Source: Tenacibaculum lutimaris (GTDB taxonomy: Bacteria > Bacteroidota > Bacteroidia > Flavobacteriales > Flavobacteriaceae). Taken from it: a DNA stretch of 64,000 nt. The notes under the pieces are model-generated. The model was not told the origin of the DNA. It saw nothing but the letters and a program-made list of their open reading frames with translations, and ran no database searches. This document shows positions 1 to 8,815 of this stretch, in pieces. Position 1 is the first letter of the stretch. Each line of letters starts with the position of its first letter. The position numbers and the translations under genes are program-made. Location of the stretch: contig NZ_RAQM01000008.1 in the NCBI RefSeq assembly GCF_003610735.1, positions 359,680 to 423,679 of the forward strand, written 5' to 3'.

Positions 1-963
1 CGTCCAATCTTCCATCATCGTTTTTGAAAAATGACCAGACATAATATCATCCATGTGTTTATTAAACAAAGGCTCTAGTACCTCTTTTAATTCTTCAGAA
101 AGTTGGTAGGCTTTAATTTTTGCAGGATTCGATAAACGATCCATCATATTTGTAATTCCTCCATGTTTTAAAGCCTCGGTAATAGTTTCCCATCCGTATT
201 GAATTAATTTGGAAGCATATGCTGGTTCTACTCCTTCTTCAACCATTTTATTGAATGATAAGATAGATCCTGTTTGTAACACCCCACATAAAATGGTTTG
301 CTCTCCCATTAAGTCTGATTTCACCTCAGCAACAAATGACGACTCCAATACACCTGCTTTATGACCACCTGTTGCATATGCATAGGCTTTAGCTTGTGCT
401 AAACCTTTATTTTCAGGATCATTTTCAGGATGTACAGCAATTAACGTTGGTACTCCAAATCCGCGTTTGTATTCTTCTCTTACTTCTGTTCCAGGACACT
501 TAGGGGCTACCATAATTACTGTTAAATCCTTACGTACTTGCATACCTTCTTCAACAATATTAAATCCGTGAGAATACGATAAGGTTGCTCCTGATTTCAT
601 TAATGGCATTACTCCATTTACTACCTGCGTATGTTGTTTGTCTGGTGTTAAGTTACACACCAAATCAGCAGTTGGAATCAACTCTTCGTAAGTTCCTACA
701 GTAAAACCGTGTTCAGTTGCATTTTTAAAAGATTGGCGTTGCTCTTTAATTGCTGCTTCTCGTAATGCGTATGAAATATCTAAACCAGAATCGCGCATGT
801 TTAATCCTTGATTCAATCCTTGTGCTCCACATCCTACAATTACCACTTTTTTACCTTCTAATACTGCTGTTCCGTCTGAAAACTCATCAGCATTCATAAA
901 TCTACATTTTCCTAATTGTTCTAATTGCTCTCTTAATGATAATTGGTTGAAATAATTTTTCAT
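1..963 (-). CDS. ilvC: Ketol-acid reductoisomerase (partial, C-terminus outside window)
   Basis: Converts acetolactate or acetohydroxybutyrate to the dihydroxy acid with NADPH, the second common step of Val/Ile/Leu synthesis. Reading the minus strand from the ATG at 961-963 gives 321 open codons that run off the window. The dinucleotide-fold motif [13 protein letters not shown] lies near residues 40-52, followed by typical KARI blocks ([32 protein letters not shown]). The family in Bacteroidota is usually the long class II form of about 490 residues, so roughly one third is missing; that is inference from the family. It is the last visible gene of ilvE-D-B-N-C, 19 bases after ilvN, so it should share the attenuators upstream of ilvE. 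The cut is the window edge, not a mutation. Confidence 0.95.
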   Translation of the reverse strand, partial: MKNYFNQLSLREQLEQLGKCRFMNADEFSDGTAVLEGKKVVIVGCGAQGLNQGLNMRDSGLDISYALREAAIKEQRQSFKNATEHGFTVGTYEELIPTADLVCNLTPDKQHTQVVNGVMPLMKSGATLSYSHGFNIVEEGMQVRKDLTVIMVAPKCPGTEVREEYKRGFGVPTLIAVHPENDPENKGLAQAKAYAYATGGHKAGVLESSFVAEVKSDLMGEQTILCGVLQTGSILSFNKMVEEGVEPAYASKLIQYGWETITEALKHGGITNMMDRLSNPAKIKAYQLSEELKEVLEPLFNKHMDDIMSGHFSKTMMEDWT

Positions 964-982
964 TTTTATTTGTGTTGTTTGT

Positions 983-1510
983 TTATACTGTTATTAATTG
1001 TAATAGTTTTGATACTGGCATTTCTTCTTTCGTAATGGCAATTCTTCCTGAGCGAACAAATTGCTTAATACCATGTTTGTCTAAAATGTGATAGAGTTCT
1101 TCTACCTCTTCTTTACTTCCTGATTTTTCAAGGACAAAAAAGTTTTTATTCACATTAATGACTCTTGATTTACTTTGATTGATAATGGTTTGGATATCAT
1201 CGTTATCGGTCAATAAGTCTGTACTCAATTTAAACAAACACGATTCTTGATACACCGTTTCTTCATCAGTATGGTAAAAAGCTTTAATTACTTCCACTTG
1301 CTTTTCTATCTGTCCGATAATTTTTTTCATTTGCTCTTCAGTAATCTTTACTAAAAGTGTAATTCTAGAAACACTTTTTATTTCTGATGAAGAACTATTA
1401 ATACTTTCTATGTTAATATGTCTTCGTTGAAATATTGCTGATATTCTATTCAATAATCCAATATTATTCTCTGTATATATTGAGATTGTATAGGTGTTTT
1501 TTGTGCTCAT
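983..1510 (-). CDS. ilvN: Acetolactate synthase small (regulatory) subunit
   Basis: Regulatory subunit that binds valine and activates the catalytic subunit encoded directly upstream. The 175 residues start with an ACT domain (residues about 5-80, with the signature block [22 protein letters not shown]), followed by a second ACT-like C-terminal region. Length matches the long IlvN/IlvH form. Its start lies 6 bases after the ilvB stop, so the two are translated as a pair. The symbol ilvN rather than ilvH is chosen by position next to ilvB. Confidence 0.95.
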   Translation of the reverse strand: MSTKNTYTISIYTENNIGLLNRISAIFQRRHINIESINSSSSEIKSVSRITLLVKITEEQMKKIIGQIEKQVEVIKAFYHTDEETVYQESCLFKLSTDLLTDNDDIQTIINQSKSRVINVNKNFFVLEKSGSKEEVEELYHILDKHGIKQFVRSGRIAITKEEMPVSKLLQLITV

Positions 1511-1516
1511 ATTTTC

Positions 1517-3250
1517 TTATTTTAATCGAACTTCTGATACTGACGCCCCTGTTGGAATCATAGGAAATACATTATCTTCTTTTTCTACACAAACCTCTAA
1601 GAAGTAAGCTTCTTTAGATTGTATCATTTCTTGAACAGCAGTTGCCAAATCTTCTCTTTTAGTTACTCTATTCGCTGCCATATGGTACCCTTTAGCTATC
1701 GCAACAAAATCAGGGTTGGTCATTACAGTTGAAGCATATCGTTTATCAAAAAATAACTGTTGCCATTGACGTACCATGCCTAAAAACTCATTGTTTAGCA
1801 CCACAATTTTAACTGCTGCTTTGGTTTGTAAAATAGTTCCTAGCTCTTGTATGGTCATTTGATAACCACCATCACCTATTACTGCTACTACTTCACGCTC
1901 TGGCATTCCCATTTTAGCACCAATAGCTGCAGGTAAAGCAAATCCCATGGTTCCTAATCCGCCTGAAGTAATATTACTTTTAGTTTGGTTAAATTCTGCA
2001 TAGCGACTCGCTATCATTTGATGTTGCCCTACATCGGTAACTACGATAGCCTTCCCTTTTGATGCTTCATTGATTTGTTTGATAACCTCTCCCATTGTCA
2101 ACCCTTCTTTCGTTGGAAACAAGTCGTTTTTTATAACGTTATCAAATTCTACCGCATCTAAATTTCTAAACTCTTGCAACCACTCTTTGTGTGAATTTTC
2201 TTCTAAAAGAGGAAGTGCTGCTGCTAAAGTTTGTTTTACATTTCCTAAAACAGCTATATCTGTCTTTACATTTTTATCAACTTCCGCAGGGTCTATCTCA
2301 AAATGAATAACTTTTGCTTGCTTCGCATAACGGTTTAAATCACCTGTAACACGATCATCAAAACGCATTCCGATGGCAATTAACACATCACATTCATTGG
2401 TAAGTTTATTCGGACTATAATTACCATGCATTCCTACCATACCAACATGTAATGGGTGCTTAGTTGGTAAAGCTGATAAGCCTAATAAAGTACTTGCCGA
2501 TGGAATTCCTGCTTTTTCTATAAACGCTTTAAATTCTTCTTCTGCTTCACCTAAAATCACACCTTGTCCCCAAACTACAAACGGTTTTTCTGCATTGTTA
2601 ATTAACTCAACCGCTGCTTCAACACTTTGAATATCCATATTCGGAACAGGCTGATAACTTCGCACTGAAGTGCATTTTTTATATTCAAAATCAAATTCTT
2701 CAAACTGTGCATTTTTTGTGATATCAACCAACACAGGTCCTGGTCGTCCCGAGCGAGCAATGTAAAATGCTTTCGCCATTACTTCAGGAATTTCACTAGC
2801 TTTCGTTATCTGATAATTCCATTTGGTAACAGGAGTTGAAATACCCACAATATCGGTTTCTTGAAAAGCATCAGAACCTAATAAGTGTGCTCCTACTTGC
2901 CCTGTAATACATACCATTGGAGTAGAATCTATTTGCGCATCGGCAATACCTGTAATTAAATTCGTTGCTCCTGGACCCGAAGTTGCCATGGCTACACCAA
3001 CTTTACCTGTAGCTCTTGCATATCCTTGTGCTGCATGTGTGGCTCCTTGCTCGTGACGTGTTAATACATGATGTAATTTATCTTGATATTTATACAACTC
3101 GTCATAAACTGGCATAATAGCACCACCAGGATATCCGTATAACAAATCGACTCCTTCAGCTAATAAACATTTGATTACAGCTTCTGCACCTGTAATGGTT
3201 ACTTTTTGTGTTGTTTCTTGTTCTGTTTGTTGTTTCGTTTTTGTTTCCAT
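1517..3250 (-). CDS. ilvB: Acetolactate synthase large (catalytic) subunit
   Basis: TPP-dependent enzyme condensing two pyruvates to acetolactate, or pyruvate with 2-ketobutyrate to acetohydroxybutyrate. The 577 residues show the three TPP-enzyme domains: N-terminal PYR domain (GYPGGAIMPVYDEL, with the catalytic Glu in TRHEQGATHAAQGYARA), central FAD-type domain, and C-terminal PP domain with the metal/TPP motif GDGGYQMT...LNNEFLGMVRQW near residue 460. Full length for the family. About 165 bases separate it from ilvD upstream; that gap carries decayed short repeats and a small ACTAG-GT-CTAGT palindrome but no convincing promoter. Confidence 0.97.
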   Translation of the reverse strand: METKTKQQTEQETTQKVTITGAEAVIKCLLAEGVDLLYGYPGGAIMPVYDELYKYQDKLHHVLTRHEQGATHAAQGYARATGKVGVAMATSGPGATNLITGIADAQIDSTPMVCITGQVGAHLLGSDAFQETDIVGISTPVTKWNYQITKASEIPEVMAKAFYIARSGRPGPVLVDITKNAQFEEFDFEYKKCTSVRSYQPVPNMDIQSVEAAVELINNAEKPFVVWGQGVILGEAEEEFKAFIEKAGIPSASTLLGLSALPTKHPLHVGMVGMHGNYSPNKLTNECDVLIAIGMRFDDRVTGDLNRYAKQAKVIHFEIDPAEVDKNVKTDIAVLGNVKQTLAAALPLLEENSHKEWLQEFRNLDAVEFDNVIKNDLFPTKEGLTMGEVIKQINEASKGKAIVVTDVGQHQMIASRYAEFNQTKSNITSGGLGTMGFALPAAIGAKMGMPEREVVAVIGDGGYQMTIQELGTILQTKAAVKIVVLNNEFLGMVRQWQQLFFDKRYASTVMTNPDFVAIAKGYHMAANRVTKREDLATAVQEMIQSKEAYFLEVCVEKEDNVFPMIPTGASVSEVRLK

Positions 3251-3379
3251 AAACTCAGCTTTATGCTTTAGCTTTTAGCTATATGCTTAGTTATTTTATT
3301 AAATTTTTAACACTACTAGGTCTAGTATTGAATCTTAATTCTCATGTTTTTTTCTAAAAATCAAACACTTTTAGGCAAG

Positions 3380-3421
3380 CCTCTGGAAATTAATCCTCTG
3401 GCTATCGCCCTGCGATTAAAA
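3380..3421. repeat. 42-base hairpin element at the ilvD stop codon
   Basis: Core hairpin 3390-3419: TTAATC/GATTAA ends with GGC-TATC-GCC in the middle. It matches the copy at the metF stop (27405-27446) along 42 bases with about five differences. The ilvD TAA is at 3416-3418, inside the right arm. Confidence 0.75.
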
Positions 3422-5092
3422 TTCGTCGGTTACACATCCGTTGGATGCTGATGCTACTGTTCTTGCATATTTATATAGTACTCCTCTTTTTACTTTTAAA
3501 GGTGGAGCTGTCCATTCTTGTTTTCTCTTTGCTAATTCTTCTTCAGAAACAGCTAAGTTTATTGTATTGGTTTCTGCATTGATGGTTATGGTATCTCCAT
3601 CTTTTACCAAAGCGATTACCCCACCTTCTTGTGCTTCTGGTGTAATATGCCCTACTACAAATCCGTGAGTTCCTCCTGAAAAACGACCATCTGTAATTAG
3701 AGCAACCTCTTTACCTAATCCTGCTCCCATAATAGCAGCAGTTGGTTTTAGCATTTCTGGCATTCCAGGACCTCCTTTTGGGCCTTCGTAACGAATTACA
3801 ACTACATCCCCTTTTTCAACTTTTCCGTCTCGTATTCCATCATTAGCCTCGTATTCTCCTTCAAAAACTTTTGCTTTTCCAGAAAAATACAATCCTTCTT
3901 TTCCTGTTATTTTTGCTACCGAACCTTCTTTAGCTAAATTTCCGTAGAGCATTCGTAAATGCCCAGTAGCTTTGATAGGCTGTTCTATAGGTTTAATTAC
4001 ATCTTGTCCGTCTGTTAAACTCGGAACTGCAGTTAAATTTTCGGCTAATGTTTTACCTGTTACTGTTAAGCACTCTCCATGCAACAAACCTTTTTCTAGT
4101 AGATATTTTAAAACTGCAGGTGTTCCACCTACTCTGTGTACGTCTTCCATTAGATATTTCCCACTAGGTTTTAAATCGGCTAAAAATGGAGTTTCATCAG
4201 AAATACGTTGAAAATCTTCTAAGGTAAACTTCACTCCTGCAGCTTTAGCTATGGCTAAAAAGTGTAGTACTGCATTAGTAGAACCTCCCATAACTGTTAC
4301 CAATCGTACAGCATTTTCTAAAGCTTTTTTAGTAACAATGTCTGATGGTTTGATATCTTTTTCAAGTAATACACGTAGTGCTTCACCTGCTTTTACACAT
4401 TCTTGCTCTTTGTTATCACTAATTGCAGGATTGGATGAATTGTACGGTAAACTCATCCCCAACGCTTCAATCGCTGATGCCATGGTATTTGCAGTGTACA
4501 TTCCTCCGCAAGCTCCTGCTCCTGGACATGCTTTTTCAATTACACTTTGATATTCTTTTTTAGTAATCGTTCCTGCTACTTTCTCTCCCCATGCTTCAAA
4601 AGCTGATACTACATCTAACTTTTTTCCTTCATGACATCCTGAAGCAATAGTTCCTCCATATACTAAAACTGATGGACGATTTAAACGCAACATTGCCATT
4701 AAGGCTCCTGGCATGTTCTTATCACATCCTACCACGGTTACCAGTCCGTCATACGACATTGCTTGCACTACGGTTTCCATAGAGTCGGCAATTACATCGC
4801 GAGATGGTAGTGAATAACGCATCCCCGGAGTTCCCATAGAAATTCCGTCAGAAACCCCTATGGTATTAAATATCAACCCTACTAAATCGGCATTTTCGGT
4901 TCCTTCTTTTACCAATTTTGCCAAATCGTTTAAGTGCATATTACACGGATTTCCTTCGTACCCTGTACTTGCAATTCCAACCAACGGTTTTTCTAAGTCT
5001 GATTTAGACAATCCTATGGCATGCAACATGGCTTGTGCTGCCGGTTGCGTATCATCTTGCGTTACTTGTTTACTAAATTTGTTTAGTTCCAT
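3416..5092 (-). CDS. ilvD: Dihydroxy-acid dehydratase
   Basis: Dehydrates the dihydroxy acids to 2-keto acids, third step of the common Val/Ile/Leu pathway; an iron-sulfur enzyme. The 558 residues contain the cluster cysteines in [10 protein letters not shown] (near 120) and [16 protein letters not shown] (near 190), and the C-terminal motif [20 protein letters not shown]. Length is normal. It begins 1 base after the ilvE stop, so the pair is translationally linked. The TAA stop lies inside a 42-base interspersed hairpin element that recurs at the metF stop (see repeat entries), so the last codons may have been set by that element. Confidence 0.97.
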   Translation of the reverse strand: MELNKFSKQVTQDDTQPAAQAMLHAIGLSKSDLEKPLVGIASTGYEGNPCNMHLNDLAKLVKEGTENADLVGLIFNTIGVSDGISMGTPGMRYSLPSRDVIADSMETVVQAMSYDGLVTVVGCDKNMPGALMAMLRLNRPSVLVYGGTIASGCHEGKKLDVVSAFEAWGEKVAGTITKKEYQSVIEKACPGAGACGGMYTANTMASAIEALGMSLPYNSSNPAISDNKEQECVKAGEALRVLLEKDIKPSDIVTKKALENAVRLVTVMGGSTNAVLHFLAIAKAAGVKFTLEDFQRISDETPFLADLKPSGKYLMEDVHRVGGTPAVLKYLLEKGLLHGECLTVTGKTLAENLTAVPSLTDGQDVIKPIEQPIKATGHLRMLYGNLAKEGSVAKITGKEGLYFSGKAKVFEGEYEANDGIRDGKVEKGDVVVIRYEGPKGGPGMPEMLKPTAAIMGAGLGKEVALITDGRFSGGTHGFVVGHITPEAQEGGVIALVKDGDTITINAETNTINLAVSEEELAKRKQEWTAPPLKVKRGVLYKYARTVASASNGCVTDEF

Positions 5093-5093
5093 G

Positions 5094-5981
5094 TTAGCTT
5101 GCTTTTCTTTTTTGACGTAAGCCTAATACTTCGTCTTTGTATAATTTCATTAGTTTGTGTCCGTGTGATTTTTCCCACGCTAGTGGAAATTGATAATCGT
5201 CTAACGATTGTAACCCTACCACTTCAGCTGCTGTTCCTGTAAAAAAGCAAGCATCTGCCTGTTTTAATTCTTCTAGTGTAAAGTGCTTTTCTTCAACAGG
5301 TATTCCTTCTTCCTTACACAAATCGATAACCGTAGCACGTGTAATTCCTGCCATGATATGACCCCTTGGTGGAGTGTATAGCTTTCCATCTTTTTGCATA
5401 AAAACATTGGCTCCTGAGCACTCTGCTACATTACCGTTCATGTCTAATAATAGTGCTTCATCATACCCATTATTTTTTGCTTCGTTAGTTGATAATATTG
5501 AATTTGTATAGTGTCCTGTTACTTTGGCTTCTACAAAACATGATTTCGGATTCGGGCGTTGGAAAGAAGACGTTTTTACACGTAGTAATTTATCGCCCAT
5601 GTATTTTCCCCATTCCCAACACTGGATAATTAGGTTTGTTTCTTTAGAAGTCAACAAACTCATATCGGCTCCAGTAGTGACTAACGGACGGATGTATGCA
5701 TCTTTCAAACCATTACGTTCTAATAATTCATACGTAATTTGTGTGAGTTCTTCTTCTGAATAATCTAGTTGAATATTCATTACTTCTGCGCCAAACTTTA
5801 GTCTTTTGTAATGCTCATACGACTTAAAGACTCTAGCTCCTTCAGCTGTATTGTAAGCTCTAATTCCCTCGAAAACTCCGTTTCCGTAGTGTAAACTCTG
5901 GCTATACAAATTAGCGCTAGCATCTTTCGCTTTTATAAACTCTCCATTGAAAAAAATTACTGTTTCCTCGTTATAGTACAT
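5094..5981 (-). CDS. ilvE: Branched-chain amino acid aminotransferase
   Basis: PLP-dependent (fold type IV) transaminase that makes Val, Ile and Leu from their keto acids with glutamate as donor. 295 residues; N-terminal FNGEFI block, [14 protein letters not shown] near residue 31, PLP lysine in [13 protein letters not shown] near 155, and the cofactor phosphate region with GTAAEVV near 250. It is the first structural gene of the ilv operon. About 215 bases of leader RNA with two leader peptides and two terminators separate it from the operon start, so its transcription should depend on Ile/Val (and perhaps Leu) tRNA charging. Confidence 0.95.
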   Translation of the reverse strand: MYYNEETVIFFNGEFIKAKDASANLYSQSLHYGNGVFEGIRAYNTAEGARVFKSYEHYKRLKFGAEVMNIQLDYSEEELTQITYELLERNGLKDAYIRPLVTTGADMSLLTSKETNLIIQCWEWGKYMGDKLLRVKTSSFQRPNPKSCFVEAKVTGHYTNSILSTNEAKNNGYDEALLLDMNGNVAECSGANVFMQKDGKLYTPPRGHIMAGITRATVIDLCKEEGIPVEEKHFTLEELKQADACFFTGTAAEVVGLQSLDDYQFPLAWEKSHGHKLMKLYKDEVLGLRQKRKAS

Positions 5982-6138
5982 TTTTAGTTGTTTTTACTGT
6001 TCAAAATTATTTTTCGCTTTTTACTTTACTTTCTTCTATTTTAAGGCTTCAATGATTCTCATCTACTCACAAAAACACTTAAAAAACTCAAAACCAAATA
6101 TTTAACACCTATTCATTATGATATTCAGAAGCATAAAA

Positions 6139-6170
6139 AAAGCCTGTATCTTGAGTTAGATACAGGCTTT
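6139..6170 (-). terminator. Second ilv attenuator terminator (proximal to ilvE)
   Basis: On the minus strand a 12-base-pair perfect stem (AAAGCCTGTATC with GATACAGGCTTT, 8-base loop) runs into T7 about 160 bases before ilvE, a canonical intrinsic terminator. Its 5' arm plus loop (CTGTATCTAACTC) is complementary to GAGTTA-A-TACAG, which overlaps and follows the stop codon of the leader peptide at 6194-6256. This gives an antiterminator that competes with the terminator, the geometry expected for ribosome-stalling attenuation. Confidence 0.85.
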
Positions 6171-6193
6171 CTTATAGGTAATAACCATCTGTA

Positions 6194-6256
6194 TTAACTC
6201 GGTGGAGAGCTAATAATGACAATAATAATTACCACGATGTTAAAAAATTGATTCAT
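6194..6256 (-). CDS. ilv leader peptide 2 (20 aa, IVVIIIVII core)
   Basis: Small minus-strand ORF, ATG at 6254-6256 and TAA at 6194-6196, coding MNQFF then a run of nine Ile/Val residues (IVVIIIVII) then SSPPS. It sits directly before the terminator at 6139-6170 and just after the terminator at 6273-6298. Stalling of a ribosome in the Ile/Val run would free the GAGTTAATACAG segment at the stop codon to pair with the terminator 5' arm. Codon content, position and alternative pairing together make a regulatory leader peptide far more likely than a chance ORF. No homology search was possible. Confidence 0.85.
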   Translation of the reverse strand: MNQFFNIVVIIIVIISSPPS

Positions 6257-6272
6257 GCTTTTTGCAACAAAA

Positions 6273-6298
6273 AAGGCTTCCTAAATTTAGGAAGCCTT
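6273..6298 (-). terminator. First ilv attenuator terminator (distal)
   Basis: A perfect 26-base palindrome (two 13-base halves, AAGGCTTCCTAAA and its complement) followed on the minus strand by T4 beyond the stem. The 5' arm GGCTTCC can instead pair with GGAAGC at 6331-6336, the six bases directly after the stop codon of leader peptide 1. A ribosome that reaches the stop covers that segment and lets the terminator form; one stalled earlier leaves it free as antiterminator. Confidence 0.85.
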
Positions 6299-6336
6299 CT
6301 TATAATTTATATGTTAAACTATTAAATACCGCTTCC

Positions 6337-6399
6337 TTATCCTTGTGAAATAATCACAATGACAATAATAGAAATGATATTTAAAATTTGTTTTTTCAT
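6337..6399 (-). CDS. ilv leader peptide 1 (20 aa, Ile/Val rich)
   Basis: Minus-strand ORF, ATG at 6397-6399, TAA at 6337-6339: MKKQILN, then IISIIVIVII, then SQG, so 11 of 20 residues are Ile, Val or Leu. It is the first translated element of the ilv transcript, followed at once by its antiterminator segment and the terminator at 6273-6298. A TATTTG hexamer (6409-6414) resembling a flavobacterial -7 element ends only 9 bases before the ATG, so the mRNA may start nearly at the start codon. Confidence 0.85.
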   Translation of the reverse strand: MKKQILNIISIIVIVIISQG

Positions 6400-6555
6400 C
6401 TGTTGCCACAAATATTTGAAATTATTTTTTAGTTATCCTAATATTTTTTTAACTTTTTCATTTTCCTTCTAGAAAAAACACTTACTAACCCTCTGTATTC
6501 CTTACACTTATAAAACTTTTTGTTTTTTATATAGCATTAATCAAAATTTATTTTA

Positions 6556-6563
6556 TAGATTTG
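6556..6563 (+). promoter_or_regulatory. -7 promoter element of the arginine operon
   Basis: TAGATTTG is a perfect match to the Bacteroidota -7 consensus TAnnTTTG. It lies 7 bases before the ATG of the Arg leader peptide, placing the expected transcript start within a few bases of that ATG. A matching -33 TTG at the usual 19-21-base spacing is not evident (the nearest TTTTG is about 33 bases upstream). Confidence 0.6.
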
Positions 6564-6570
6564 CGCCATT

Positions 6571-6636
6571 ATGCAAACAAATAAAATATACAACAACATA
6601 CCCAGTTTTTTAGTGCGGTCTTATAACCGACGCTAG
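6571..6636 (+). CDS. Arginine operon leader peptide (21 aa)
   Basis: ORF at the head of the arginine operon: ATG at 6571, TAG at 6634-6636, ending VRSYNRR. The three Arg codons are CGG, CGA and CGC, whereas the operon genes mostly use AGA and CGT, so these codons should be sensitive to charged minor Arg tRNAs. The RNA around it can fold: CAGTTTT...GTGC inside the ORF is complementary to GCACAAAACTG just after it, and CGGT-CTTATA-ACCG forms a small hairpin over the Arg codons. Leader-peptide control of arginine synthesis is inferred from position and composition. Confidence 0.7.
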   Translation: MQTNKIYNNIPSFLVRSYNRR

Positions 6637-6770
6637 TCTTTCCTTGCACAAAACTGAGTATTGTATAATTTTATTTTCATCCTTTTGATTTCTATAATCT
6701 ACATTTTTATATCGTTACTAACTCTTGTTATTGTTTTCAATAACGCAGTTGTTGTACGACCTATTTTTAT

Positions 6771-6833
6771 CCGACGTCGCCCGTAAGGGTGCTACTTCTT
6801 TTGGGAACCTAGGTGCGTCCGGTTCTTCTTTTT
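6771..6833 (+). terminator. Putative arginine attenuator terminator
   Basis: A GC-rich stretch in an otherwise AT-rich leader. CCGACGTCGCC (6771-6781) can pair, with small bulges, with GGTGCGTCCGG (6812-6822), and TTCTTCTTTTT follows at once, as in an intrinsic terminator. An inner CCC-GTAA-GGG tetraloop hairpin lies within. The 3' arm can alternatively pair with the end of the leader-peptide ORF (AACCGACGCTAG), giving a possible competing fold. Which fold wins was not computed. The terminator ends about 45 bases before the first structural gene. Confidence 0.5.
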
Positions 6834-6877
6834 AAACCACCGATTTTTAACAAAATGTTTATCTAAAATCAATTTCA

Positions 6878-7489
6878 ATGAGAGTTGTTATTGCTGATCA
6901 ATCGCATAGTAAGTATGCCGAAATTATTTGTCAAACTATTGACGAAGCTGCTCTGGTTAGAGGCACAGGAATTGCTAAAAGAAAACCAGAATATATTATT
7001 ACAAAACTAGAAAATGGTAACGCAGTTATCGCTTTAGATGGCGATAAGTTTGCTGGCTTTTGCTATATCGAAGCCTGGAGTCATGGCAAATTTGTAGCTA
7101 ATTCAGGATTAATTGTTCATCCAGATTACAGAGGTATTGGTTTAGCCAAGCAAATAAAAAAAGTAGTTTTTGAACATTCCAGAGCAAAATTCCCTAACGC
7201 TAAAATATTTAGTATCACTACAGGCTTAGCAGTTATGAAGCTCAATAGCGAATTGGGTTATAAGCCTGTTACCTTCTCTGAACTTACAGAAGATCAATCT
7301 TTTTGGAATGGTTGTCAAACCTGCAAAAACTACGATGTCTTACAACGTACACAACAAAAAATGTGTTTGTGTACTGGTATGTTATACGATCCTAACAAAA
7401 AACCTCAAAACGTAAAAGTAAAGGAGAAAGTTTTTCAAAGACTTAAGAGAATTAAAGAAACCATCTTCCTAAAAAAAGACAAAAAATGA
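6878..7489 (+). CDS. GNAT acyltransferase, probable first enzyme of the arginine pathway
   Basis: 203-residue GNAT-fold protein: the acyl-CoA loop LIVHPDYRGIGLAKQI lies near residues 85-100, and FSITTGLAVMKLNSELGY follows as motif B. The C-terminal part adds a cysteine-rich tail (CQTCKNY...MCLCTGML), a possible metal site not seen in minimal GNATs. It heads the arginine operon and overlaps argG by four bases (ATGA), and no argJ or classical argA kinase-fused synthase is present, so it is the natural candidate for N-acylation of glutamate. Whether the acyl group is acetyl or succinyl cannot be read from this protein; the carbamoyltransferase downstream hints at succinyl. Confidence 0.75.
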   Translation: MRVVIADQSHSKYAEIICQTIDEAALVRGTGIAKRKPEYIITKLENGNAVIALDGDKFAGFCYIEAWSHGKFVANSGLIVHPDYRGIGLAKQIKKVVFEHSRAKFPNAKIFSITTGLAVMKLNSELGYKPVTFSELTEDQSFWNGCQTCKNYDVLQRTQQKMCLCTGMLYDPNKKPQNVKVKEKVFQRLKRIKETIFLKKDKK

Positions 7490-8664
7490 AAAAATTAGTA
7501 ATTGCTTATAGTGGCGGATTAGATACTTCGTACTGCGCGGTAAGCTTATCAAAACAAGGATACGAGGTTCATGCTGTTAGTGTGAATACTGGTGGGTTTT
7601 CTTCCGAAGAAATTAAAAAAATTGAAGAAAATGCCTATACAATGGGAGTAGCTACCTATAAAAACATTAATGCTGTTGATGATTTTTACCATAAGGTAGT
7701 AAAGTATTTAATCTTTGGAAATGTATTAAAAAATAATACCTATCCCCTTTCTGTAAGTGCTGAAAGAATTGTACAAGCTATTGAAATTGTAAACTATGCC
7801 AAAAGTATAGGTGCTGACTGTATCGCTCATGGTAGTACAGGTGCAGGAAACGATCAGGTAAGATTTGACATGATTTTTCAAACGATAGCTCCAGAAATAG
7901 AAATTATCACACCTATTAGAGATTTACAACTTTCAAGACAGGAAGAAATCGAATATTTAAAGAATAATGGAATAGATCTTTCGTGGGAAAAAGCTAAATA
8001 CTCTGTAAATAAAGGATTATGGGGAACTAGTGTTGGTGGTGAGGAAACTTTAACTTCTGAACTACCATTACCTCAACATGCCTACCCTTCACAAATAACC
8101 AAAACAACACCAGAACAGGTAAAGCTTTCTTTTGTTAAAGGCGAACTCGTTGCTATTAATGACGACAAAAAGCCCCCTGTACAAAATATAGAGGAACTAA
8201 ATATTATAGCCTCAAAATTCGGGATTGGAAGAGATATTCATGTGGGTGACACCATTGTAGGAATTAAAGGAAGAGTTGGCTTTGAAGCTGCTGCTGCGTT
8301 AATTACTATCAAAGCGCATCATTTGTTAGAGAAACACACCTTAACCAAATGGCAATTACAACACAAAGAGTATTTAGCTAGTTTTTACGGCATGCACTTG
8401 CATGAAGGTCAATATTTAGACCCTGTGATGAGAGACATGGAAGCTTTTTTAGAAAGCAGTCAATCAAAAGTTACGGGTGATGTTTTTGTTACACTAAAAC
8501 CTTATCACTTTACATTAGACGGAATTGCTTCTCCACACGATTTAATGAATGCCAAATTTGGTAGCTATGGAGAGCTTAACAACGGATGGACCGCTGATGA
8601 TGCTAAAGGTTTTATCAAGCTCTTAGGAAATCAAAATAAAATATATCAACAAGTGAATCAATAG
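7486..8664 (+). CDS. argG: Argininosuccinate synthase
   Basis: ATP-dependent ligation of citrulline and aspartate, the penultimate step of arginine synthesis. 392 residues with the N-type ATP pyrophosphatase loop LAYSGGLDTSYC at residues 5-16, SADCIAHGSTGAGNDQVRF near 110-125 and the C-terminal FHGMHLHEGQYLDPV-like block. Slightly shorter than the E. coli type and close to the short bacterial form. It overlaps the GNAT gene by four bases. A 151-base gap with an interspersed repeat follows before argC. Confidence 0.95.
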   Translation: MKKLVIAYSGGLDTSYCAVSLSKQGYEVHAVSVNTGGFSSEEIKKIEENAYTMGVATYKNINAVDDFYHKVVKYLIFGNVLKNNTYPLSVSAERIVQAIEIVNYAKSIGADCIAHGSTGAGNDQVRFDMIFQTIAPEIEIITPIRDLQLSRQEEIEYLKNNGIDLSWEKAKYSVNKGLWGTSVGGEETLTSELPLPQHAYPSQITKTTPEQVKLSFVKGELVAINDDKKPPVQNIEELNIIASKFGIGRDIHVGDTIVGIKGRVGFEAAAALITIKAHHLLEKHTLTKWQLQHKEYLASFYGMHLHEGQYLDPVMRDMEAFLESSQSKVTGDVFVTLKPYHFTLDGIASPHDLMNAKFGSYGELNNGWTADDAKGFIKLLGNQNKIYQQVNQ

Positions 8665-8680
8665 ACAGTAAACAACGAAC

Positions 8681-8733
8681 AGATTGCCACTCTTTAGCCT
8701 GTCTTGAGCGACAGTCGAAAGGCTCGCAATGAC
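8681..8733 (+). repeat. 53-bp interspersed repeat, copy A
   Basis: Begins AGATTGCCAC and ends GGCTCGCAATGAC, with the inner palindrome TGTCTTGAGCGACAGTCGAAAGG. The same 53-base unit occurs inverted at 13011-13063 between argF' and argB, with only a few differences. It is non-coding and lies between two co-transcribed genes, where it can fold in the mRNA. Confidence 0.8.
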
Positions 8734-8815
8734 AAAACCGTCATCATGAGGAGTGATAACGACGTGATGATCTTATAAATGGAAACTGATTCTACTATTT
8801 AAAACAACAAACAAT

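Noticed and set aside
3312..3328. ACTAG-GT-CTAGT palindrome upstream of ilvB as an operator
   Set aside because: Short, inside a decayed-repeat spacer of an operon and without an accompanying promoter; likely chance.
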